From Mariniflexile gromovii (GTDB lineage Bacteria > Bacteroidota > Bacteroidia > Flavobacteriales > Flavobacteriaceae), in contig NZ_JAGJCB010000004.1 of the NCBI RefSeq assembly GCF_017814435.1, forward strand, positions 1-64,000: DNA of 64,000 nt, given 5' to 3'. The notes under the pieces were generated by a model that was not told the DNA's origin, did not search any database, and saw nothing but the letters and a program-made list of their open reading frames with translations. A program made the translations under genes and the position numbers. This document shows, piece by piece, positions 1-8,033 of this stretch. The first letter of the stretch is position 1, and each line of letters begins with the position of its first letter.

Positions 1-118
1 ATATAAAGTATTATAATAATGAAAGAATTAAACTAAATTTAGAAGGTATGAGCCCGACTGAATATCGAGCTCATTATTATCAAAATTAATTATAAATTTG
101 TCTAACCTTTTGGGTTCA
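1..118 (+). mobile_element. Right end of an IS3-family insertion sequence (partial)
   Basis: The window opens inside an insertion sequence. A transposase C-terminus (3-89) is followed 9 bp later by a terminal-repeat-like sequence, TGTCTAACCTTTTGGGTTCA at 99-118, which ends in CA as IS3-type ends do. The rest of the element lies to the left of the window, so neither its length nor its target duplication can be read. Confidence 0.7.
3..89 (+). CDS. IS3-family transposase, C-terminal fragment
   Basis: Frame 3 reads 28 residues to a TAA at 87-89. They include YYNNERIKLNLEGMSPTEYR, which matches the last residues of the IS3-type OrfB integrase (the rve-like C-terminus with the usual YNN-R-----L-G-SP-EYR pattern). 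The start lies outside the window. Only the tail is visible, so activity cannot be judged. Confidence 0.75.
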   Translation: MKYYNNERIKLNLEGMSPTEYRAHYYQN

Positions 119-179
119 CTCTAAAAACCATACGATCCTTATAAAAACCTTGGCATCCCTATAAACAGAAAAAGATAAA

Positions 180-719
180 ATGAACAAAAAAAATAGTGTA
201 TTTATAGCTACTAGTATAGACGGTTACATTGCAGATAAAAATGGTGGCATTGATTGGCTTCATTCTATTCCAAATCCAAATAATGATGATATGGGCTATG
301 TGGAATTCACAAACAGAATTGACGCCCTTGTAATGGGAAGAACAACTTTTGAAACAGTTCTAGGATTTGATATCGATTGGCCATATAGCATACCTGTTTT
401 TGTGCTAAGTAATCAATTAAAAGAAATACCTGAAACCCATAAAGGAAAAGCTTTTTTGGTAAAAGGAACGATGACTGAAATTTTAGAACAAATTCACAAA
501 AAAGGATTTGAAAAATTATACATTGATGGAGGAACAACCATCATGAGTTTTCTAAAAGAGGACCTAATAGATGAAATGATACTTACTACAATTCCTGTTT
601 TATTAGGAGGAGGTTCCTCATTATTTACAGAACTACCAAAAAAACTGAATTTTGAACTGATTGGCACAAAAACCTACTTGAACCAAATAACACAGCATCA
701 CTATAAACGCAAAAGATAA
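180..719 (+). CDS. Dihydrofolate reductase family protein (RibD C-terminal-like)
   Basis: This 179-residue cytosolic protein has the DHFR-like fold of the RibD_C family. The N-terminus (S-V-F-I-A-TSIDGYIAD, residues 6-20) and MGRTTFE (residues 52-58) are the usual nucleotide and substrate region. The YIDGGTTI segment (near 114-121) and the VLLGGGSSLF segment (near 140-149) complete the NADPH site. Members (YwjB/YyaP type) are NAD(P)H reductases of mostly unknown substrate; this is not the housekeeping folA type. It stands alone between an insertion-sequence end and a convergent cupin gene. I see no clear -7 box upstream. Confidence 0.85.
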   Translation: MNKKNSVFIATSIDGYIADKNGGIDWLHSIPNPNNDDMGYVEFTNRIDALVMGRTTFETVLGFDIDWPYSIPVFVLSNQLKEIPETHKGKAFLVKGTMTEILEQIHKKGFEKLYIDGGTTIMSFLKEDLIDEMILTTIPVLLGGGSSLFTELPKKLNFELIGTKTYLNQITQHHYKRKR

Positions 720-749
720 AATGCCACTAATAAACCGAAATAACACCCA

Positions 750-1184
750 TTAAACTTTAATAATCATATCAAATTCTTCTGCAATTTCCATTACTTTTTG
801 AAAATTTTCTGGAGCAATCGATGTTTGTTGTGCGTTTTCATTTTCAGCAGGTATTCCCAATGTGTCAAAAAAGCCACTAAACCCCTTGGGGCTATGAATA
901 TTTACCCACTTACATGTTGAGTTACTTTTATTGGAGAACGTATGCAAGCTTTTAGGAGGAATATCAACTAACTCTCCTGCTTTTATATTTTTAACCTCAC
1001 CATTTATAAAAAATTCCATTTCGCCCTCTACTACCAAAAAAGACTCCTTAAAATTATTATGGATATGAGGTGGCGGCCCTTGAACCATTGCTGGGGTTTC
1101 TGCCATCATCAAGTCGTAATCACCCGTTGTATCATAAGTCGTTATTTTATGACCTAAAACCCATTTTGTACTATAATTTTTCAT
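750..1184 (-). CDS. Cupin domain protein
   Basis: This small single-domain cupin has the metal-site motif PPPHIHNNFKESFLVVEGE (G-X5-H-X-H-X3,4-E type) and a second motif near PPKSLHTFSN. A longer reading frame opens at 1235, but the ATG at 1184 (protein MKNYSTKW...) is preferred. A minus-strand -7 box at 1205-1212 places transcription start near 1198, downstream of the 1235 codon. The gene is divergent from a TetR regulator and shares two operators with it, so it is probably the regulated target. The substrate is unknown. Confidence 0.85.
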   Translation of the reverse strand: MKNYSTKWVLGHKITTYDTTGDYDLMMAETPAMVQGPPPHIHNNFKESFLVVEGEMEFFINGEVKNIKAGELVDIPPKSLHTFSNKSNSTCKWVNIHSPKGFSGFFDTLGIPAENENAQQTSIAPENFQKVMEIAEEFDMIIKV

Positions 1185-1188
1185 TTTA

Positions 1189-1204
1189 TGAGATTTTTGT
1201 CTCA
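1189..1204. promoter_or_regulatory. Operator 1 of the TetR/cupin intergenic region
   Basis: The sequence TGAGATTTTTGTCTCA is an inverted repeat (arms TGAGA and TCTCA, 6-bp spacer). It lies just after the predicted start site of the cupin transcript and covers the -33 region (TTG 1197-1199) of the TetR promoter. It repeats at 1241-1258. Confidence 0.75.
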
Positions 1205-1212
1205 CAAACTTA
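1205..1212 (-). promoter_or_regulatory. -7 box of the cupin gene
   Basis: On the minus strand the sequence is TAAGTTTG (TAnnTTTG), with a -33 TTG at 1233-1235 (20-bp spacing). Transcription would begin near 1198. Confidence 0.6.
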
Positions 1213-1217
1213 AAATA

Positions 1218-1225
1218 TAATTTTG
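1218..1225 (+). promoter_or_regulatory. -7 box of the TetR gene
   Basis: TAATTTTG fits TAnnTTTG, with a -33 TTG at 1197-1199 (18-bp spacing). The two divergent promoters overlap completely between the two operators. Confidence 0.65.
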
Positions 1226-1240
1226 AATTATCCAAATTTT

Positions 1241-1256
1241 ATGAGATATTTGTCTC

Positions 1257-1258
<2 letters not shown>
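1241..1258. promoter_or_regulatory. Operator 2, overlapping the TetR start codon
   Basis: ATGAGATATTTGTCTCAT is an inverted repeat with 6-bp arms and a 6-bp spacer. Its last bases are the first two of the tetR start codon (ATG 1257). Its centre is 53 bp from that of operator 1, close to five helical turns, so two bound dimers would sit on the same DNA face. Confidence 0.75.
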
Positions 1259-1887
<629 letters not shown>

Positions 1888-1963
1888 GGTTAAGAAAACC
1901 ACCACTATAACTGATTAAAAATTCACTATCTCCATTTCCCTAGAATGGCTTTGGCTGAAAAGT

Positions 1964-1992
1964 GCGTTAACGATTGAAGCGGCATCCTTTTT
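1964..1992 (-). repeat. Degraded half of a GCGTTA-bounded interspersed repeat
   Basis: This is the main recognisable content of the gene-free stretch 1851-2162, together with the microsatellite and the element at 2031-2067. On the minus strand it reads AAAAGGATGCCGCTTCAATC then GTTAACGC. This closely matches the right half of the complete element at 55281-55366 (AAAAGGATGCCACTTCAACC then CCTAACGC). No reading frame is supported here. Confidence 0.6.
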
Positions 1993-2030
1993 AACATGAC
2001 AGGAAAAAAATTAACTCAAAACTAAAATTA

Positions 2031-2067
2031 GACAGATTACCACAGTCGTTCCTCCTTCGCAATGACG
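2031..2067. repeat. Short interspersed palindromic repeat (GTCATTGCGA type)
   Basis: On the minus strand the core CGTCATTGCGAAGGAGGAAC continues to GTAATCT. This resembles the short palindromic intergenic repeats with GTCATTGCGA...GCAATCT that recur in many bacterial genomes. It lies downstream of hutI. Confidence 0.55.
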
Positions 2068-2162
2068 TTAAAAAGATATAGCGTAAATATTTATATTCAC
2101 GAATTCCAAAATATAAAATATAAATGCATGAGTAAAGCGTATTAAAACGTCCAAAAAAAAAA

Positions 2163-3398
2163 TTAGAGTTTCACCCCATTTATAAAAACTGTTTCAATGT
2201 GGTTGGAACCGAAGGCGTAGGGCATAAAACCATACGAGTTTATTGGCTTGGTAAGTATGACGTTGGCTTTTTTACCTATGGTTACACTGCCTACTTCTTT
2301 TTCTAAACCCATCGCATAAGCTCCATTTATGGTGGCTGCGTTTATGGCTTCTTCGGGGGTTAGTTTCATTTTTATACAGGCTGTAGACAGTACAAAATTC
2401 ATGTTTCCTGATGGTGACGAACCAGGGTTGTAATCGGTAGCTAATGCCATTGGTAAACCGGCGTCTATCATCTCTCGTGCTGGTGTGTACGGAATGCCTA
2501 AAAAAAAGGAACACCCTGGTAATGCCACGGGCATGGTATTGGTGTTTTTTAAGGCGTCTATATCTTCCGCTTTCATTTCTTCTAAATGGTCTACTGAAAG
2601 GGCGTTGTGCTTGACGCCTACCTGCACGCCACCTAGGGATGTAAATTGATTGACATGGATTTTTGGCTGAAGCCCATATTGTTTTCCTGCTTTTAAAATA
2701 CGCTCGGTATCTTCTACCGAGAAATAACCTGTTTCGCAAAACACATCAATATAGTTTGCCAATTGTGTTTGGGCTACTTGTGGCAAGAGGTTTTCTATAA
2801 GCAATTTGATATAACCATCTTTATTGTTTTTAAATGCATTTGGAAATGCATGTGCACCCAAAAAAGTGGCTTTAATGGGCAATGGATAACTTTCTTTTAA
2901 GCGTTTGATAACGCGTAGCATTTTTAGTTCAGATTTCAACGTTAGGCCGTAACCCGATTTTATTTCTATAGCGCCTGTACCTAAAGCCATAACTTCATCC
3001 AAACGTTTTTTACTTTGCTCGTAAAGGGCATCTTCTGAAGTTTCTTGGAGTTTTTTGGCTGAATTTAAAATACCACCGCCTTTGTTGGCGATTTCTTGAT
3101 ACGACAGTCCTTTTATTTTATCTACAAACTCGCTTTCCCTATTTCCAGCATATACAATGTGGGTATGCGAATCGCACCATGTTGGCAATAGCATTTTACC
3201 CGTAGCATCTATTACGGTATCTGCTTCCAAATTGGGGCACGCATCCATGGTGCCAAAATCGCTTATTAGGCCATTTTCAACCAACAAATAAGCATCTTTT
3301 ATAGTGGGAAGTTTACTCATAGCCTTCCCTGAAACAAAAGCGATGTTTTGGTCTCTAACTTGCAGCAGTTCTTTAATATTTTTAAATAAGGTTCGCAT
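2163..3398 (-). CDS. hutI: Imidazolonepropionase
   Basis: HutI hydrolyses 4-imidazolone-5-propanoate to N-formimino-L-glutamate, the third step of histidine degradation. The protein (411 residues) is a cytosolic amidohydrolase with the metal motif HTH inside WCDSHTHIVYAGNRESEF (about 75-92). Later conserved pieces are KSGYGL, HVNQF and ATDYNPGSSPS. Its start overlaps the hutU stop by one base (TAATG), so it is translationally coupled as the last gene of hutH-hutU-hutI. No formiminoglutamate hydrolase gene follows. Confidence 0.95.
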   Translation of the reverse strand: MRTLFKNIKELLQVRDQNIAFVSGKAMSKLPTIKDAYLLVENGLISDFGTMDACPNLEADTVIDATGKMLLPTWCDSHTHIVYAGNRESEFVDKIKGLSYQEIANKGGGILNSAKKLQETSEDALYEQSKKRLDEVMALGTGAIEIKSGYGLTLKSELKMLRVIKRLKESYPLPIKATFLGAHAFPNAFKNNKDGYIKLLIENLLPQVAQTQLANYIDVFCETGYFSVEDTERILKAGKQYGLQPKIHVNQFTSLGGVQVGVKHNALSVDHLEEMKAEDIDALKNTNTMPVALPGCSFFLGIPYTPAREMIDAGLPMALATDYNPGSSPSGNMNFVLSTACIKMKLTPEEAINAATINGAYAMGLEKEVGSVTIGKKANVILTKPINSYGFMPYAFGSNHIETVFINGVKL

Positions 3399-5395
3399 TA
3401 AAATAGGTTTTCTAATAGTTGATTATCTACCATATGGGGAATGGTTACTTTTAAATGGGGCGTTCGTTCCATTTCGCGTTTTATGGCGAATAAGGCTTCA
3501 TCGTTTCTTGCCCAACTTCTACGGGCAATACCATTATTCACATCAAAAAACAGCATGTTTTTTAGGCGTTCTTCGGCTGCTTTGGTACCGTCCAACAACA
3601 TGCCAAAACCGCCATTGATCACTTCGCCCCAACCCACACCACCACCATTGTGGATGGACACCCAAGTGGCGCCCCTAAAGCTATCGCCTATAACGTTGTG
3701 GATGGCCATATCTGAGGTAAATTTACTACCGTCGTAAATATTGGAGGTTTCCCGATAGGGTGAATCGGTGCCGCTAACATCGTGATGGTCGCGACCTAAA
3801 ACCACGGGGCCAATGTCCCCTTTTGCAATGGCATTATTAAAGGCTTGGGCTATTTTAGCGCGCCCTTCAGCATCGGCATATAAAATACGTGCTTGTGAAC
3901 CTACTACCATCTTGTTTTTCTTCGCATCTCTAATCCAAGTGATATTATCTTGCATCTGAAGTTGAATCTCTTCAGGCGAATTTTTCATGATTTTTTGAAG
4001 CACTTCCATGGCAATTTCATCTGTTTTATCTAAATCTTCTGGTTTTCCCGAGGTACATACCCAACGAAAAGGACCAAAACCATAATCGAAACACATGGGG
4101 CCCAAAATATCCTGCACATAAGAAGGATATTTAAAATCGATATTATTTTCTGCCATCACATCGGCTCCAGCTCTTGAAGCTTCCAACAAAAAGGCGTTTC
4201 CGTAATCGAAAAAATAGGTGCCTCTTGAAACGTGTTTGTTGATAGCTTCGGCGTGTCTGCGTAATGATTCCTGGACTTTTTCTTTAAACACTTCCGGAGC
4301 TTCACGTATTAAAGTGTTTGATGCTTCGTATGAAAGTCCTACAGGATAGTAACCTCCCGTCCATGGAATATGTAACGAGGTTTGATCGGAACCTACATGG
4401 ATAAATATATCTTCATCATAAAAACGCTCCCAAACATCCACCACATTTCCTATAAAGGCTGTGGAAACCACTTCGTTCCGTTCTTGGGCTTGTTTCACCC
4501 TTAAAACTAAATCATCTAAATCATCAATGAGAACATCTACCCAACCCTGTTCATATCTTTTTTTTGCTGCTTTTTCATTTACTTCGGCAGCTACGGTAAT
4601 GCAACCTGCTATATTTCCTGCTTTGGGTTGCGCACCACTCATCCCTCCCAACCCAGCGGTTAAAAATATCTTGCCATTTGGGTTTTCATCACTTTTTAAG
4701 ATTTTACGAAATGCATTCATAACGGTAATGGTTGTACCATGTACAATGCCTTGCGGACCAATATACATGAAGGAACCCGCCGTCATTTGTCCGTATTGCG
4801 TAACCCCTAAGGCGTTGAATTTTTCCCAATCGTCTGGTTTTGAATAATTGGGAACCATCATGCCATTAGTAACCACAACCCTTGGCGCATGTTGTGAAGA
4901 AGGAAACAAGCCCATAGGATGCCCTGAATACATATGCAAGGTTTGTTCCTCTGTCATATGTGCTAAATAGTGCATGGTCAATAAATACTGCGCCCAATTT
5001 TGAAATACAGCACCGTTCCCTCCGTAAATTATCAATTCTTCGGGGTGTTGCGCCACAGCAGGATCTAAATTATTTTGGATCATGAGCATGATGGCCGCTG
5101 CTTGTTTGGACTTTGCTGGATAGTCTGAAATGGGTCGTGCATACATTTTATAGGTTGGCTTGAAACGATACATATAAATACGCCCAAAATCTTGAAGTTC
5201 CTTTGCAAACTCTACAGCCAACACCTCATGCCAATCTTTAGGGAAATATCTAAGCGCGTTTTTTATAGCTAGTTTTTTTTCTTGCTTTGATAAAACATCC
5301 TTTCGTTTTGGAGCGCGATTTACATGATCCGGAAAACGATATGGTGGCGGTAACTCCTTTGGAATACCTTGTAATATGTTTGCTTTAAATGTCAT
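3398..5395 (-). CDS. hutU: Urocanate hydratase
   Basis: Urocanase adds water to urocanate to give imidazolonepropionate, using tightly bound NAD. The 665-residue protein is longer than the roughly 557-residue proteobacterial enzymes, partly through an N-terminal extension. The NAD-binding segment GLGGMSGAQPKAG lies at about 248-260. The conserved active-site cysteine is in YGFGPFRWVCTSG (Cys 447). It starts 6 bp after the hutH stop and overlaps hutI by one base, so it is the middle gene of one operon. Confidence 0.97.
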   Translation of the reverse strand: MTFKANILQGIPKELPPPYRFPDHVNRAPKRKDVLSKQEKKLAIKNALRYFPKDWHEVLAVEFAKELQDFGRIYMYRFKPTYKMYARPISDYPAKSKQAAAIMLMIQNNLDPAVAQHPEELIIYGGNGAVFQNWAQYLLTMHYLAHMTEEQTLHMYSGHPMGLFPSSQHAPRVVVTNGMMVPNYSKPDDWEKFNALGVTQYGQMTAGSFMYIGPQGIVHGTTITVMNAFRKILKSDENPNGKIFLTAGLGGMSGAQPKAGNIAGCITVAAEVNEKAAKKRYEQGWVDVLIDDLDDLVLRVKQAQERNEVVSTAFIGNVVDVWERFYDEDIFIHVGSDQTSLHIPWTGGYYPVGLSYEASNTLIREAPEVFKEKVQESLRRHAEAINKHVSRGTYFFDYGNAFLLEASRAGADVMAENNIDFKYPSYVQDILGPMCFDYGFGPFRWVCTSGKPEDLDKTDEIAMEVLQKIMKNSPEEIQLQMQDNITWIRDAKKNKMVVGSQARILYADAEGRAKIAQAFNNAIAKGDIGPVVLGRDHHDVSGTDSPYRETSNIYDGSKFTSDMAIHNVIGDSFRGATWVSIHNGGGVGWGEVINGGFGMLLDGTKAAEERLKNMLFFDVNNGIARRSWARNDEALFAIKREMERTPHLKVTIPHMVDNQLLENLF

Positions 5396-5401
5396 ATGCT
5401 T

Positions 5402-6892
5402 CTAATTTACTATAAATGCACGATTTTTAACCAAAGTAACCAAAGCATCTATATCGTTTTTAAGCAAGCGATCTTCTTCTAATTTGGCGACTTTGCTGCG
5501 TATAATTCGAAAGTTCTTCTCTATAATATCTGAAAAAGTATTAGGTCGCCTAAACTCCATGGCTTGTGCAGCGTACATCAATTCGATAGCCAATATTTTT
5601 TCAATATTCCCTAATATTTGGTTGAATTGTCGCCCAGAAATACTTCCCATGGACACATGGTCTTCTTGCCCTAATGAAGTTGGAATACTATCTGCCGATG
5701 GCGGAAAACACAACGATTTATTCTCGGTTACTAAAGCCGCCGTGGTATATTGCGGAATCATAAACCCTGAATTTAAGCCACCGCTTGCTGTTAATAATCG
5801 GGGCAATCCATATTTGCCTTCAATGAGTAAATAGCAACGTCTATCGGAAATATTTCCCAACTCGGATGCAGCAATGGAACCATAATCTAAAGCCATGGCC
5901 AGTGGTTGTCCATGAAAATTCCCTCCTGAAATGGCTTCCGTATCACTTAAAACAATGGGGTTATCGGTTACCGAATTCATTTCAATATCGGTGAGTTCTT
6001 TTAAATGGTAATACGCATTTCTTGAAGCGCCATGCACCTGCGGAATACAACGCATGGAATATGGGTCTTGCACCCGAGCGCAGTTTTTATGCGACTTTAT
6101 ATTTTTAGAATTCTTGAACAACATACGCATGCGTCTTGCCACTTCTAAATTCCCTTTAAAAGGGCGGATGCTGTGCAACAATTCCTTAAATGGCGATTCA
6201 CTTCCTTGGTAGCCTTCTAAACTCATGGCGCCAGCAACATCGGCTAAATCCAGTAAATATGCCATTTTATAAAGTCCTGTTATGGCATGCGCCAAAATAA
6301 ACTGTGTTCCATTGATGAGGGCCAATCCTTCTTTAGCTTGTAATTCAATAGGTTTTAAATCGTGCTTTTCTAAAAGTGTTTTCGCTGGAATCACTTCTTC
6401 ACCAAGCCAAAATTCACCTTCACCAATTAATGGCAAAAATAAATGGGATAAAGGTGCTAGATCTCCCGAAGCCCCCACCGAGCCTTGTTCCGGAACTACC
6501 GGTATCAAGTTATTTTCAATAAAAAAAATAATACGCTCAACAACTTCAAATCGAATACCTGAAAATCCCTTACATAAAGCATGCACCTTACAAATCATCA
6601 TGATTTTTGATAATTCTTTCGAAATAGGATTTCCCACACCAACCGCATGAGTCAGTAATAAGTTTTTTTGAAGTAAACTGGTTTCATCTGGAGAAATTTT
6701 CACATCACACAAAGGACCAAACCCCGTATTAATGCCATAAATGGGCTTATTGGAATTAGCCATCACCTCTACTTTTCGTCTCGATTCGTTAATTTTTGAA
6801 ATGGTATAATCGGTCAGAACACCTTTGAGTGAACCCTTGGCAATAGCCATCACCTTTTCTACCGTTAATCGATCTGTTCCGTAAACAAACAT
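5402..6892 (-). CDS. hutH: Histidine ammonia-lyase
   Basis: HutH removes ammonia from L-histidine to give urocanate, the committed step of the Hut pathway. The Ala-Ser-Gly triad that cyclises into the MIO cofactor is at residues 141-143, in GSVGASGDLAPLSH. INGTQF and the later FQGSESPF-like region (YQGSESPFKELL) also fit. The length, 496 residues, is normal. It is the first gene of the operon. Its -7 box (6936-6943, minus strand) lies inside a LysR-type palindrome shared with the divergent regulator, so expression is probably activator-dependent. Confidence 0.97.
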   Translation of the reverse strand: MFVYGTDRLTVEKVMAIAKGSLKGVLTDYTISKINESRRKVEVMANSNKPIYGINTGFGPLCDVKISPDETSLLQKNLLLTHAVGVGNPISKELSKIMMICKVHALCKGFSGIRFEVVERIIFFIENNLIPVVPEQGSVGASGDLAPLSHLFLPLIGEGEFWLGEEVIPAKTLLEKHDLKPIELQAKEGLALINGTQFILAHAITGLYKMAYLLDLADVAGAMSLEGYQGSESPFKELLHSIRPFKGNLEVARRMRMLFKNSKNIKSHKNCARVQDPYSMRCIPQVHGASRNAYYHLKELTDIEMNSVTDNPIVLSDTEAISGGNFHGQPLAMALDYGSIAASELGNISDRRCYLLIEGKYGLPRLLTASGGLNSGFMIPQYTTAALVTENKSLCFPPSADSIPTSLGQEDHVSMGSISGRQFNQILGNIEKILAIELMYAAQAMEFRRPNTFSDIIEKNFRIIRSKVAKLEEDRLLKNDIDALVTLVKNRAFIVN

Positions 6893-6898
6893 TGTATT

Positions 6899-6955
6899 TT
6901 ATTGATAAATAATTGATTATCACATGCTTCCCATACAAATTTATTGATAAATTTG
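6899..6955. promoter_or_regulatory. Divergent hutH/lysR control region
   Basis: A perfect 20-bp palindrome CAAATTTATTGATAAATTTG at 6936-6955 contains the hutH -7 box (TAAATTTG on the minus strand, 6936-6943) and the lysR -7 box (TAAATTTG on the plus strand, 6948-6955). It has the T-N11-A core typical of LysR sites. The 12-mer TTATTGATAAAT occurs here (6941-6952) and again at 6899-6910, 42 bp away, about four helical turns. I see no matching -33 element for either promoter. Confidence 0.7.
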
Positions 6956-6993
6956 ATGCTTAATAAGACTATTATTTTAACCAATTAATAACC

Positions 6994-7890
6994 ATGAGTT
7001 ATCAAATAGAATTAAGGCATTTAAAATATTTTTTGGCTGTTGCCGAACATTTACATTTTAGAAAAGCTGCCGAATCGCTTTTTATTTCGCAACCTGGGTT
7101 AAGCCGACAAATTAAGGAAATGGAAGAAAGCTTGGGAGTTCAACTATTTGACAGACACAACCGCGAAGTAAAATTAACACACGCTGGGCTGTATTTAAAA
7201 GAAGCACTTTCAAAAAACCTTAAAAATTTAGAAGACATTTTACACCACGCCAAATTATTGGAAGATGGCAAAGAAGGGCTATTAAACTTTGGTTACGTTG
7301 GGTCTGCCATGCAAAAAATTATACCTGAGTTGCTGTTAAAGTTCACAAAAAACCATCCGAATATAGTGTTTAGTCTAAAGGAAATGGACAACAACAAACA
7401 AATAGAAGGCTTGCTTGCAAAAACTATGGATATCGGTTTTGTAAGATTGGACAAAGTACCTAGGGGCTTGGAAATTGAACCCATTTTAAAAGAACCTTTT
7501 TGCTTGGTGCTTCCTAAAACCCATCCTGTTGATGCTTCAAATTTTAAGACCTTGCTACAATGCAAAGCAGATCATTTTATATTATTCGACCCCGAATACA
7601 GCGCTTCTTACTATGAAAAAGTCATGGAAATTTTTGACGACCATGGTTTTTCCCCTTTAGTATCACACAACACCATTCATGCAGGTTCCATTTACAAACT
7701 GGTTGAAAATGGTTTTGGGGTTTCCATTGTACCCAAATCACTTCAAACGGAAACAAATCAGAACTTAAAATTTATAGAACTTAATGAGATTCCACAACGC
7801 ACCACCCTATCTTTAATTTGGAACAAAGACAACCAAAACCCCATTTTAGGTAAGATTTTAGCAGTAATTCATAAGGAAATCTTAACATAG
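6994..7890 (+). CDS. LysR family transcriptional regulator, likely hut regulator
   Basis: This 298-residue protein has an N-terminal winged helix (about 7-65: LRHLKYFLAVAEHLHFRKAA, then LFISQPGLSRQIKEMEESLG). A periplasmic-binding-like effector domain follows (about 95-295). It is divergent from hutH and shares a palindromic control site with it. I infer that it senses histidine or urocanate and activates the hut operon. The site layout fits LysR practice (a strong palindrome plus a second partial site), but the ligand is not shown by sequence. Confidence 0.9.
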   Translation: MSYQIELRHLKYFLAVAEHLHFRKAAESLFISQPGLSRQIKEMEESLGVQLFDRHNREVKLTHAGLYLKEALSKNLKNLEDILHHAKLLEDGKEGLLNFGYVGSAMQKIIPELLLKFTKNHPNIVFSLKEMDNNKQIEGLLAKTMDIGFVRLDKVPRGLEIEPILKEPFCLVLPKTHPVDASNFKTLLQCKADHFILFDPEYSASYYEKVMEIFDDHGFSPLVSHNTIHAGSIYKLVENGFGVSIVPKSLQTETNQNLKFIELNEIPQRTTLSLIWNKDNQNPILGKILAVIHKEILT

Positions 7891-7911
7891 TTGAAATAAC
7901 AAATAAATGTG

Positions 7912-7919
7912 TACCTTTG
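7912..7919 (+). promoter_or_regulatory. -7 box of the DEAD-box helicase gene
   Basis: TACCTTTG fits TAnnTTTG, with a -33 TTG at 7891-7893 (18-bp spacing). It predicts a leader of about 107 nt before the ATG at 8034. Confidence 0.7.
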
Positions 7920-7935
7920 CCGCTTGAAAATAATT

Positions 7936-8023
7936 CCTCAGAGTGAGGATGTGTTACTAGAAGTTTAGGTTTAAGTATGTCGATTCGCTTCTTATGTAAC
8001 ACTACATAACAAATCGAATACTT
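7936..8023 (+). promoter_or_regulatory. Structured 5' leader of the DEAD-box helicase mRNA
   Basis: Two stem-loops can be read. The first is CCTCA-GAG-TGAGG at 7936-7948. The second spans 7973-8023 and is built from three nested arms: AAGTAT with ATACTT, CGATT with AATCG, and TTATGTA with TACATAA, closed by the loop ACAC. That is 18 paired bases with small internal loops, ending 10 nt before the start codon. It could control translation, for instance in the cold or by the helicase itself. Confidence 0.6.
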
Positions 8024-8033
8024 ATACAACAGA

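Noticed and set aside
2272-2739. 155-residue Arg-rich frame inside hutI
   Set aside because: It is out of frame with a clear hutI, and its composition is typical of a shadow frame.
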